In this document: piece after piece, positions 17,601 through 25,724 of the stretch | Numbering within the stretch: position 1 is the first letter of the stretch | Layout of the letters: each line of letters opens with the position of its first letter | Position numbers and translations under genes: made by a program | Origin: Pedobacter miscanthi | GTDB taxonomy: Bacteria; Bacteroidota; Bacteroidia; Sphingobacteriales; Sphingobacteriaceae | Direction: 5' to 3' | Length of the DNA: 64,000 bases | NCBI RefSeq assembly: GCF_003315595.1 | Contig: NZ_QNQU01000015.1 | Span: 62,001-126,000, forward strand | Notes under the pieces: model-generated | The model's input: the letters and a program-made list of their open reading frames with translations, nothing else | What the model was told of the DNA's origin: nothing | The model's database searches: none

Positions 17601-18170
17601 ATGAAAAATATCTTCATTGTTGTTTTCGCTCTTTTATGCTTTAGCGCAAAGGCTCAGCAGCCAAGTCCCGCTGAAGTAAAATTTCCTGCTGCAGATCCAA
17701 GTCCGGCAGATATTGTATATTTTCCGCTCAATGCCCCTAAAGCTAAAGCTGGCGACCTTACAAAACCTGTTATAAAGATCGTTTATTCGCGTCCGCAGAA
17801 AAAAGGACGTGATATTTTTGGTGTATTAGAACAATATGGAACAGTTTGGCGCTTTGGAGCCAATGAAAGTACAGAAGTTCACTTCTTTAAAAAAGTAAGC
17901 ATTGGTGGCAAAAAAATAAAAGCCGGTACTTACAGCTTATTTGCCATTCCGAATAAAGATACCTGGACGATTATTGTAAACAGCGAAACCGATAAATGGG
18001 GCGCTTTTACTTATAATCAATCAAAAGATATTGTGAGGGTAAACGTTCCGGTAAAAACATTGGCTAAACCGGTTGAATATTTCTCGTTAACTTTTACTCC
18101 GCTTAACGACGGTGCAAACCTGGTAGTTGGTTGGGATAGAACACAGGTAGAATTACCAATCAGTTTTTAA
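17601..18170 (+). CDS. Secreted DUF2911 domain protein
   Basis: A 189-residue protein. A signal peptide (residues 1-18, ending AKAQ) is followed by the DUF2911 domain with its signatures IVYSRPQKKGRDIFG (about 58-72), WRFGANEST (about 82-90) and GTYSLFAIP (about 107-115). DUF2911 proteins are beta-rich, exported and common in Bacteroidota; their function is unknown. A compact terminator follows the stop codon. Confidence 0.85.
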   Translation: MKNIFIVVFALLCFSAKAQQPSPAEVKFPAADPSPADIVYFPLNAPKAKAGDLTKPVIKIVYSRPQKKGRDIFGVLEQYGTVWRFGANESTEVHFFKKVSIGGKKIKAGTYSLFAIPNKDTWTIIVNSETDKWGAFTYNQSKDIVRVNVPVKTLAKPVEYFSLTFTPLNDGANLVVGWDRTQVELPISF

Positions 18171-18191
18171 GAAAAAATATAGAAAAATATA

Positions 18192-18219
18192 AAGTCCCGG
18201 TTTTGGCCAGGACTTTTTT
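18192..18219 (+). terminator. Terminator after the DUF2911 gene
   Basis: AAGTCC (18192-18197) pairs with GGACTT (18210-18215), with extra pairs inside, followed by four more T residues. It lies 22 nt after the stop codon and just before the end of the convergent gene, so it may serve both. Confidence 0.65.
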
Positions 18220-18221
18220 GT

Positions 18222-18692
18222 TTAACGGGAAGTTGAAACCAGCTTTTTCACCTCGCTCTCACCTGAAAGAAATACTTTATAAACATTGGTAATTTTCCAG
18301 TCGCCATCGTTATTTTTTTCGATCACTACAAAGTTTTGTTGTGCGCCGTCAAACAATTCGTAATTAATATCCACACGTGCAATTACAAGCGCATCGCTTT
18401 CCGAAACGATTGTTGAACTGATGTTGCAATTACGTTGTATTACGCCCTCATTCTTTTTTAACTGACTTAATACCTCACTTGCTTTATGTTTAATTACCCT
18501 TATGTCTCTATTTGAGGTAAAAACGGCATCCTCACTTAAAACAGCTTTTAATTTCTTGTAATCAGAATTCATGTAGCTGTCCATATAATAATTGATCACT
18601 GATTTGTGGCTTGCTGTTGGTTTTTCTGCAGCCACAGCATAATTGGTGATTGTAATACCTAGTAATAAAATCACTAAAGCTTTTAGTTTCAT
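18222..18692 (-). CDS. Secreted NTF2-like (SnoaL/lumazine-binding-like) protein
   Basis: A 156-residue protein. I chose the ATG at 18692 because it opens a signal peptide (MKLKALVILLLGITITNYAVAA); an upstream ATG at 18755 would place 21 polar residues before it. The mature part has the NTF2-like cone fold pattern: an N-terminal helix (INYYMDSYMNSDYKKLKAVL) with the SEDAVF strand, then three long strands ending in WKITNVYKVFL. Such proteins are often small ligand-binding or enzyme-like domains; no catalytic residues can be assigned. It lies behind the susCD operon but has its own terminator between. Confidence 0.75.
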   Translation of the reverse strand: MKLKALVILLLGITITNYAVAAEKPTASHKSVINYYMDSYMNSDYKKLKAVLSEDAVFTSNRDIRVIKHKASEVLSQLKKNEGVIQRNCNISSTIVSESDALVIARVDINYELFDGAQQNFVVIEKNNDGDWKITNVYKVFLSGESEVKKLVSTSR

Positions 18693-18795
18693 AACTGTTG
18701 GTGTTTTTTTATTAAAGTTCGGCCGGATTGGAGAATAATAATATGCCGATAACACCTTAATGATGAGGTAACTAAAATGTGATGAAAAACAAAAA

Positions 18796-18821
18796 CCCTT
18801 TTCAAAATGAATTGAAAAGGG
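18796..18821 (-). terminator. Terminator of the susCD operon
   Basis: CCCTTTTCAA (18796-18805) pairs perfectly with TTGAAAAGGG (18812-18821) around a 6-nt loop. On the minus strand the stem is followed by a T-run (TTTTTGTTTTT). It lies 22 nt past the susD stop codon. Confidence 0.8.
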
Positions 18822-18843
18822 CTTGGATGATTATGTTTAGAAA

Positions 18844-20298
18844 TTAGTATCCGGGGTTTTGCTGTGGTTTTAATACCGGATTTGCATCTAATTCTGACTG
18901 AGGTATCGGAGAAACCAATCGGTTATCACCAGACGGGAAATTCACAATTTTCCAGTGTACGGTAGAACCTGTTCTGTTTACCCCTTTTTTAGTACGCAGT
19001 AAATCAAAAAACTTATGTCCTTCGCCATATAATTCTTTGTTGCGCTCCAACAGTATTTCTTCTATCAGGGCATCACCAGTGTTAGCTGAAACAACGGTTG
19101 CTACCCCTGCCCTTTGCTGTACGGCTAAAAGAGCCTGTTTAGCGGCCGGCTCATTGCTAAGTCTTGCTTCGGCTTCAGCTTCGATCAGGTACATTTCTGC
19201 AGAACGCATTAAAACCTGGTTATTTGCTGTTGTGGTGGTAAAATCGAACTTATTGATCAGGTAGCCCTCACCTCTTCTTCTGTAAGCGCCCGTGCTGGGA
19301 TCGGCAGTTGGACTGCTTTTTACCAGAAACTGCTTTTTACGCTCGTCATTTGCGGCAAAAGAGTTAAAAAAGTCGTCGGTTACCCTAAAACTGGAGTATC
19401 CTGAATCATACGGATCATAAAAAGATGATACGGCCAGAAAGCCCTGATTATCATCTGTACGCACGTTGATGCCATAAATCCATTCGGTAGTAGCCGTATT
19501 AAAACCGGTTAACAATGCAGCAGCGGTACTTAGTGGTTTTCCTGTACGTGCCAGTTTTGCATAACGGCTGGCCTCCGCCCAGTTTCCCATGTTTAAATAT
19601 ACCCGGGCCAAAGTACCCTGAATGGCCGCTCTGGTCATCCTGTAAACACTTGTTCTACCTGCTGGCAGGTTTGTTTCGGCATATTTTAAATCGTCAATAA
19701 TAAAAGCATACACATCTTTTACTTTATCCCTTCCCGGTGTTGGGTCGTTAGGGCCAAGCGGACCTCTAACAATAGGCACACCGAGTGCATCAGGATTAAC
19801 GGTATAAGGCTGTGCAAACCAACGGATCAGCCAAAAATAGGTATAAGCCCTTAATGCCCTGGCTTCTGCCAGAAACTCGGTTTTCTGTGCATCGGTGATC
19901 GGCGAAGTTGGAATATTAGCAACAAACTGATTGGCATTAGCAATAACTTTTCCACTGTACTCCCACCAGGCACCCACATCACCATTGCTAGAGGTTTCGA
20001 TAAACTGATATTGCGCTACAAAACGGTTATAATTTGCGGCACCGCTTACAATCATAACATCATTGCCTTTTACATCGGCACTTAAAATCATATTGTTGGT
20101 GTAGCCGGAGAATGTTGTTAAATCGTAAATACCCGTCATGGCCGCCTGAATTTTAGCCAGCGATGAAAATGCTTCCTTCGAATTGATCTGCTGGGTAGGG
20201 CTTACCTCAAGAAATTCTTTTTTACAAGCGGTCAAATTTACCAATAACAGTAATGTACCGATGTAAATGGTGGTTTTATATATTTTTATATTTTTCAT
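18844..20298 (-). CDS. SusD/RagB family nutrient-binding outer-membrane lipoprotein
   Basis: A 484-residue surface lipoprotein. The signal ends in a lipobox with Cys26 (LLLLVNLTAC), followed by the SusD N-terminal motif FLEVSPTQQIN. Four helical TPR-like pairs and the C-terminal RNKELYGEGHKFFDLLRTKKG motif, a hallmark of SusD proteins, are present. It forms the lid of the SusC transporter and binds the incoming ligand, usually a glycan or other oligomer. It is 11 nt downstream of susC. The ligand cannot be predicted from the sequence. Confidence 0.93.
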   Translation of the reverse strand: MKNIKIYKTTIYIGTLLLLVNLTACKKEFLEVSPTQQINSKEAFSSLAKIQAAMTGIYDLTTFSGYTNNMILSADVKGNDVMIVSGAANYNRFVAQYQFIETSSNGDVGAWWEYSGKVIANANQFVANIPTSPITDAQKTEFLAEARALRAYTYFWLIRWFAQPYTVNPDALGVPIVRGPLGPNDPTPGRDKVKDVYAFIIDDLKYAETNLPAGRTSVYRMTRAAIQGTLARVYLNMGNWAEASRYAKLARTGKPLSTAAALLTGFNTATTEWIYGINVRTDDNQGFLAVSSFYDPYDSGYSSFRVTDDFFNSFAANDERKKQFLVKSSPTADPSTGAYRRRGEGYLINKFDFTTTTANNQVLMRSAEMYLIEAEAEARLSNEPAAKQALLAVQQRAGVATVVSANTGDALIEEILLERNKELYGEGHKFFDLLRTKKGVNRTGSTVHWKIVNFPSGDNRLVSPIPQSELDANPVLKPQQNPGY

Positions 20299-20309
20299 TT
20301 TTATCTAAA

Positions 20310-23300
20310 TTAAAATCCAACATTAAGGCCCAACGTAAACGTTTTAACATTCGGAATATCATTATTGGTTAAGCCGGTAAGTGCCGATTCAGGGTCCATT
20401 CCTTTATGTTTTGCCAGCGTGAAAGGGTTTTCTGCGGTTGCATAAATTCTAAGCGTTGATAAATGAATGGCTTCTAACCAGTTTTTCTTCAATGTGTATC
20501 CCAAGGCAATGTTTTTTACACGCATAAAAGATCCATCATAAAGGAAACGGGTAGATGTGCTGTTGCCCAGATCGGTATTGTTGATTACAAAACGAGGTAC
20601 ATCGGTAATATCGCCCGGTTTTTGCCAGCTGTTAAAATTATCGACCGATAATTGTTTACCCACATTTGCACCACTGTGCATTAAATTTCCATAAAGGGTA
20701 TCATAAATTTTTCCACCCGTAGAGAAATAAGTGAATACACTTAGATCGAACTGCTGGTACCTAAAGGTATTGTTAAAACCACCGGTAAATTTAGGCAATG
20801 AGGATCCGAAATTATTGTACCTGGTAGCTGTTGACCAGTTTTTAGTGGTAATTCTGTTTCCTGTTGATTGCCCGTTCACCACTTCGTCCATATACCACAT
20901 CGGTTTTCCATCAGCGGGGTCTACACCTGCATACTCGCGTAGATACCAGTCGTACCTGCTGCCTCCTACAGTCCATCTTTTGGTTGGATCATCGGTATCA
21001 ATAACCTCAGCCTGGGTCATTTGGTTGATCTTGTTTTTGTTCGAAGTAATGTTGAATGAGATATTCCAGTCGAAATCTTTGGTTTTTACCGGATTTGCAT
21101 TTAATAATACCTCTACACCATAATTATCCATCGAGGCTAAATTGGTGGTTAGCGTACGGAAACCGGTTAACTGCGAAACCGGCTGGCCAAATAATAAGCC
21201 TTTTGAGCCTCGTTTATAGTAAGAAACTTCACCGCTTAATTTTCCTTTAAAAATGGCGAATTCTAAACCTAAATCGAATGTTGAGTTTTGCTCCCAACGC
21301 AAATCAGGGTTTGGTAACTGGAAATAATTGATACCTGACTGACCTTCGTAATTTTTGCCCAGTGCATATAAGCCCTGCGCAGCATAACGCTCAATCCTGT
21401 CGTTACCCGTAGTACCATAACTTGCTCTCAATTTTAACTCGTCGAGCCAGTTTACATTTTTAAGGAAATCTTCTCTTCCGATACGCCATGCACCACCCAC
21501 AGAGTAGAATGTTCCATATTTATGATCGGCGCCAAAAACAGAAGAACCATCTCTCCTAACACTTGCCGATAAATAATATTTGGTATTGTAGTTATAGGTT
21601 AACCTGGAGAAATAAGACGCAAACCTTTTTTGGGTATAATAAGACTGGGTAGTATTTGGGGTTGATGCAGAAATTAACTCATTGGTACCCGGAAACGGAA
21701 AACCTGTAGCCTGGGCATAAATGTAATCCTGTTTGGTGCGATAAGCCTCCTGACCCAACAATACGTTAAAGCTGTGCAGATTAAATGTTTTATCGTAGGT
21801 TAAGGTGTTCTGGAAAGTAACCGTTACATCTTCTTTAGTATAGCGGTATGCCCTGCCTTTAACACTTACTCCATCGCCATGTTCCATATTATAAAACTGG
21901 CGTTCGCGGTTATTGATATAATCAACAGCGACCATGGTTTTAGCCGTAAAATCTTTTAAGAATTTAATTTCGGCATAAGGGCTTGTGATAACCCTGTTGG
22001 TGATGGTATTGTATTCGTTTAATTTAGATAAACCTACAGGGTTAAAATCAGGCGTAACGGGATTAACGTAGTTATAAACCGGATTTCCAGTGGCATCATA
22101 TACCACATTTCCGTTGGCATCCCTCACATATAAAGGATAAATGTTTGCAGTTTGATCGGCAAAGTTAACCGGGTTATCAGATCCTGTACTTCCGGCCGGA
22201 GTATTTTGCTCGGTACGGGCCAAACTATTGTTGATCCCGATTTTAAGGAAATCGGTTACATCGGTATTAATATTGAATTTACCCGAATAACGTTTAAAAT
22301 CTGAACGGATTACAATACCATTCTGTTCAAAATATCCACCAGAAACAAAGAATTTGGTTTTTTCGTTACCTCCGCTTGCCGATAGGTCGACATTTTTGGT
22401 TACCCCCCTGCGCAATACTTCGTCGCGCCAGTCGGTATCGTAAAGCAAGGCTGCACCATTGGCCAGTACACCATTTGCCCCATAAGGATTAGCCGTATTA
22501 TAAGGGTTTACCACCAATTTACCATTGGTTAATCCATTAGCGGCTGTAGCTGCTGCTGCAGGAGTTAAACCGGCAGCCAAACGCTGTGCATAATATACAT
22601 CCCAATAAGTTTTGTAATATTGTGTGGCATCCATCACCTCCGGTTTATCAACCGCCTGGTAAGAGTAACCGGTATAGGCGCTCAGGTTTAATTTGGTTTG
22701 ACCTGCTTTACCCTGTTTTGTGGTAATTAACACTACACCATTAGCAGCCCTTGAGCCATAAATGGCCGCAGCCGTTGCATCTTTTAATACGGTTAAAGAG
22801 GCAATATCATTCGGATTAAGGGTAGATAATACATCCGATGTTTGTGCTACATTACTCAAATCGCCATTGGTAATCGGAATACCATCTACCACATAAAGTG
22901 GTGTACTCGAGGCAGAAAAAGAGCCTACACCGCGGATTCGCACGGTAGATGTTGCGCCTGGCTGGCCAGATACACTGGTAACCTGCACACCTGCTGCTGC
23001 TCCCTGCAACGCTTTTTCGAAAGAGGTAACCGGACGGTCTTTTAAAACATCGCCATCAACTACTGCAGCCGATCCGGTAAAGTTTTCTTTCTTTATCGTT
23101 CCGTAACCAATAATCATTACATCCTGCAGGTTTTTTGATGATGGAACCAAACGTATGTTTAATGTTTCGCCGGTTATGCCTACTTCCTGTTCAGTATAAC
23201 CTACGTAGCTTAACACCAAAGTTTTTGCAGTTGCGGGTACAGCGATCGAAAATGTTCCCAGCCCTGTGGTTTGGGTTAATTGGGTAGTGCCTTTTACTTT

Positions 23301-23432
23301 TATTGATACACCAGGTAATGGCAAACCATCGTCTGCATCAACCACTTTTCCGGTTATTGTTTTATTCTGCGCAAGGGCATTAAAATAAGACAAAACCGTC
23401 ACCATTAAAATCAATAGTAATTTTTGTTTCAT
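20310..23432 (-). CDS. SusC/RagA family TonB-linked outer-membrane transporter
   Basis: A 1040-residue outer-membrane protein. After a signal peptide (ending NALAQ) comes a carboxypeptidase-D-like regulatory domain (about 25-95: ITGKVVDADDGLPLPGVSI), the plug (about 110-225, with LQGAAAGVQV, RIRGVGS and SRAANGVVLITTKQG), and the barrel ending in a terminal phenylalanine (LGLNVGF). No STN signalling domain is present, so it should not signal to an anti-sigma factor. It pairs with the SusD downstream. An AraC regulator lies upstream on the same strand, separated by a terminator. Confidence 0.94.
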   Translation of the reverse strand: MKQKLLLILMVTVLSYFNALAQNKTITGKVVDADDGLPLPGVSIKVKGTTQLTQTTGLGTFSIAVPATAKTLVLSYVGYTEQEVGITGETLNIRLVPSSKNLQDVMIIGYGTIKKENFTGSAAVVDGDVLKDRPVTSFEKALQGAAAGVQVTSVSGQPGATSTVRIRGVGSFSASSTPLYVVDGIPITNGDLSNVAQTSDVLSTLNPNDIASLTVLKDATAAAIYGSRAANGVVLITTKQGKAGQTKLNLSAYTGYSYQAVDKPEVMDATQYYKTYWDVYYAQRLAAGLTPAAAATAANGLTNGKLVVNPYNTANPYGANGVLANGAALLYDTDWRDEVLRRGVTKNVDLSASGGNEKTKFFVSGGYFEQNGIVIRSDFKRYSGKFNINTDVTDFLKIGINNSLARTEQNTPAGSTGSDNPVNFADQTANIYPLYVRDANGNVVYDATGNPVYNYVNPVTPDFNPVGLSKLNEYNTITNRVITSPYAEIKFLKDFTAKTMVAVDYINNRERQFYNMEHGDGVSVKGRAYRYTKEDVTVTFQNTLTYDKTFNLHSFNVLLGQEAYRTKQDYIYAQATGFPFPGTNELISASTPNTTQSYYTQKRFASYFSRLTYNYNTKYYLSASVRRDGSSVFGADHKYGTFYSVGGAWRIGREDFLKNVNWLDELKLRASYGTTGNDRIERYAAQGLYALGKNYEGQSGINYFQLPNPDLRWEQNSTFDLGLEFAIFKGKLSGEVSYYKRGSKGLLFGQPVSQLTGFRTLTTNLASMDNYGVEVLLNANPVKTKDFDWNISFNITSNKNKINQMTQAEVIDTDDPTKRWTVGGSRYDWYLREYAGVDPADGKPMWYMDEVVNGQSTGNRITTKNWSTATRYNNFGSSLPKFTGGFNNTFRYQQFDLSVFTYFSTGGKIYDTLYGNLMHSGANVGKQLSVDNFNSWQKPGDITDVPRFVINNTDLGNSTSTRFLYDGSFMRVKNIALGYTLKKNWLEAIHLSTLRIYATAENPFTLAKHKGMDPESALTGLTNNDIPNVKTFTLGLNVGF

Positions 23433-23576
23433 GTTGAGAAATAAATAGTTAGTAATTAGTTTATTCTTTAGTTTTTAGCCGGGATGCATGAAACCAAATC
23501 AATAAGCAATTTACAGTCTGTGAAAACCCCAAAATGTGCGAAAATCACCGTTTTAAAAAAGGGTGGCCCTAAACGC

Positions 23577-23613
23577 AAAAAAGCAAACTCCAATCCTGGC
23601 AGTTTGCTTTTTT
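23577..23613. terminator. Perfect bidirectional terminator between araC-type gene and susC
   Basis: AAAAAAGCAAACT (23577-23589) and AGTTTGCTTTTTT (23601-23613) are exact 13-nt inverted repeats around an 11-nt loop, and each strand ends in a run of T. It ends the VOC-araC transcript and isolates the susC promoter region (23433-23576), in which I find no convincing TAnnTTTG element. Confidence 0.8.
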
Positions 23614-23720
23614 AATCATTATTAACCTAAACAGGAAAAAACTTCTACAAATTGTCCTGCAAGAGCTTCAAAAATAGTTTCATCCTGATATAGAAAATAT
23701 GCAGAAATCACTATTTATAT

Positions 23721-24587
23721 TTAATTCAACTTACTCTTCTTATACTTTAAAGGGGTAATGTTGAATGTATTTTTAAATAACCTGATGAATGAACTTGGGC
23801 ATTCAAAACCCACCAAACCCACAATTTCATTTAACGAAAAGCTTGTGGTTTGTAATAATCCTTTGGCCCGGTTTAACCTCAACTGCATTAAAAACTGATA
23901 AGGACTGGTATCATAAGCCTCTTTAAAAGTCCTGAGCAGGTGATTAACTGACAAACAGGCTTGCTCGGCAATATCTTCGAGCGTAATATTCTGGTTGTAG
24001 TTGCTGCTAATGTACTCTTTAGCCAGTGTTAACCTTTTTAAAACCTCTTCGCGGGTTTTAGTTTTGATAAAGCTCAGCTTATCCAGTTTCTGTACCACCT
24101 CTCTATCATAAATTTTATAATAGTTTAAAAGGCAGTGGTACATATATTCGTTGATGAGCATTTCATCTTTTAATCCTTTATCAAGCTGTTTTTTTAAGTG
24201 CAGCACGTTAAAGCGCATATCGCCGGTAAAAGGATATAGCGATTCGATAAATGCCGGAGTTGCTTTGGCTTCTTTTCCATCCAGTAAACTTTCGTTACTG
24301 CTGGAGAAAGTATGGTGAAAATCTTTTATAAAATTTTCGCCAAAAGAAACCGAAAATGTATTTACCGGGTTAATCGAATCTATTTTGCTGCAGAAATTAG
24401 TACCTGCGTTTACCACCGCAAAAGTATCGGGGTAAATGCAGAACCTGCGTTTGTTTATTTCGCAGTCTTCGGCGCCGTTAAAAACAAATTTGATGGTATA
24501 AGCATCGTTTTGCTGTTCGTAAAGCGCCTCGCAAGTGTTCTCGCTTATAATTTTATTTCTGTTGCTCAATTCTTTTACGTACCGCAT
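23721..24587 (-). CDS. AraC family transcriptional regulator
   Basis: A 288-residue regulator. The C-terminal hundred residues hold the double helix-turn-helix: LEDIAEQACLSVNHLLRTFK with the following SPYQFLMQLRLNRAKGLL, then FSLNEIVGLVGFECPSSFIR and the closing FKNTFNITPLKYKK. The N-terminal part looks like a small beta-barrel ligand-sensing domain, unlike the periplasmic sensors of hybrid systems. It starts 3 nt after the VOC gene stops, so it is co-transcribed with that gene. Its position in front of susC suggests control of the susCD pair (inference). Confidence 0.88.
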   Translation of the reverse strand: MRYVKELSNRNKIISENTCEALYEQQNDAYTIKFVFNGAEDCEINKRRFCIYPDTFAVVNAGTNFCSKIDSINPVNTFSVSFGENFIKDFHHTFSSSNESLLDGKEAKATPAFIESLYPFTGDMRFNVLHLKKQLDKGLKDEMLINEYMYHCLLNYYKIYDREVVQKLDKLSFIKTKTREEVLKRLTLAKEYISSNYNQNITLEDIAEQACLSVNHLLRTFKEAYDTSPYQFLMQLRLNRAKGLLQTTSFSLNEIVGLVGFECPSSFIRLFKNTFNITPLKYKKSKLN

Positions 24588-24589
24588 GT

Positions 24590-24955
24590 TTAATCTTCAT
24601 TATAGTTACGTTGCTCCAGAATGATAAAATCGTTACCATAAGGATCAGAAAATTCGACACTTAAACCCTCGCTTAAATATGACGGTGTTTTTTTAAAAAT
24701 TACACCCCTCGATTTTAGCCTGCAATAATCTTCTAAACAATCATCGCTGTTTAATACAATTTTATTGGTCTGGTTTTGGTGCTTACGTTCCGAAAGAAAA
24801 ATATTGGTTTCATCATCGGCCCTAACCAATATCCCTTTTTCCCGATCTGCGATCATGGTTTTTTCGGTAAGCATACCTAAACAATTGGTATAGAAGGAGT
24901 CTGCATCATTTAGTTGCTTCACTTGCACGTAAAATAATTTTGCAGACTGGTTCAT
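24590..24955 (-). CDS. VOC (glyoxalase/bleomycin-resistance) superfamily protein
   Basis: A 121-residue protein with the paired beta-alpha-beta-beta-beta modules of the vicinal oxygen chelate fold: VKQLNDADSFYTNCLGM at the start and VEFSDPYGNDFIILEQ at the end. The metal ligands of true glyoxalase I are not obvious, so it may bind a small molecule rather than catalyse. It is the first gene of a two-gene unit with the AraC regulator, which makes a sensory or ligand-modifying role possible. Confidence 0.75.
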   Translation of the reverse strand: MNQSAKLFYVQVKQLNDADSFYTNCLGMLTEKTMIADREKGILVRADDETNIFLSERKHQNQTNKIVLNSDDCLEDYCRLKSRGVIFKKTPSYLSEGLSVEFSDPYGNDFIILEQRNYNED

Positions 24956-25060
24956 TACCGCGTTTAATTGTATGATGTAAAATTAAACTGAAATTGAACG
25001 GGAAGGATCACCCAAAAAGGGTGATTTTAGCATTATTTTTTCAAAAGGTAGTGTTATGGC

Positions 25061-25687
25061 TTAAATAAACCGTTTTTCTTTTGCGGTTTTAATGGCATCG
25101 GCCTTAGAGTTTACATCGAGTTTGATGTAGATATTTTTTACGTGGCTCCTAACCGTTTCCTGATCGATAAAAAGATCGCTGGCAATCTGCGATTTGGTTT
25201 GTCCGTTGGCAATCCTATCCAATATTTCGGTTTCTCTTTTAGTTAGCGGAGAATTGAGGTTTTTTTGGAAAGAATGCATCACAATCCTGGCTACATTGGT
25301 ACTCATGGCCCCGCCCCCGGTACTCACCTCGCGAACGGCATCTATAATTTTTGCAGCACTCGAATTTTTGGTAAGGTAACCGCCTGCGCCCATAGTTAAG
25401 GCTTCGAAAACCAGTTCGGGCGAATCGAAAACGGTTAAAATAATGATATTGGTATTGGGAAGTGCCTTTTTGATAATGGGTAAGGCCTGTAAGCCGTTGG
25501 TGCCCGGCATCTGGATATCAAGCAAAATTACATCCGGTTGATCAGCTTCTAAATGTTTCCTGGCCAGATCGTAAGAAGCATACGAGTTTACAACATTGAA
25601 ATCTTCTACTTCGTTCAGCAACGATTGGTAGCCCATCCTGATAATATCATCATCTTCTATTAAAACAATTCGTAAACTTTGGTTCAT
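25061..25687 (-). CDS. NarL/LuxR-type response regulator
   Basis: A 208-residue two-component response regulator. The receiver domain has the acidic patch EDDD (11-14), the phosphoacceptor Asp57 in VILLDIQMPG and a Lys in the TKNSS loop. Residues 142-208 form a LuxR-type helix-turn-helix (LTKRETEILDRIANGQTKSQ followed by IASDLFIDQETVRSHVKNI). It begins 37 nt after the histidine kinase gene and is surely its partner. Confidence 0.92.
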   Translation of the reverse strand: MNQSLRIVLIEDDDIIRMGYQSLLNEVEDFNVVNSYASYDLARKHLEADQPDVILLDIQMPGTNGLQALPIIKKALPNTNIIILTVFDSPELVFEALTMGAGGYLTKNSSAAKIIDAVREVSTGGGAMSTNVARIVMHSFQKNLNSPLTKRETEILDRIANGQTKSQIASDLFIDQETVRSHVKNIYIKLDVNSKADAIKTAKEKRFI

Positions 25688-25724
25688 TGTGTAAGGTGTG
25701 TTTAAAGGTTAGACGGCTTTTATG

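Noticed and set aside
20731..21123. 130-residue plus-strand frame inside susC
   Set aside because: It is antisense to a well-supported SusC gene and has no family features or start context.
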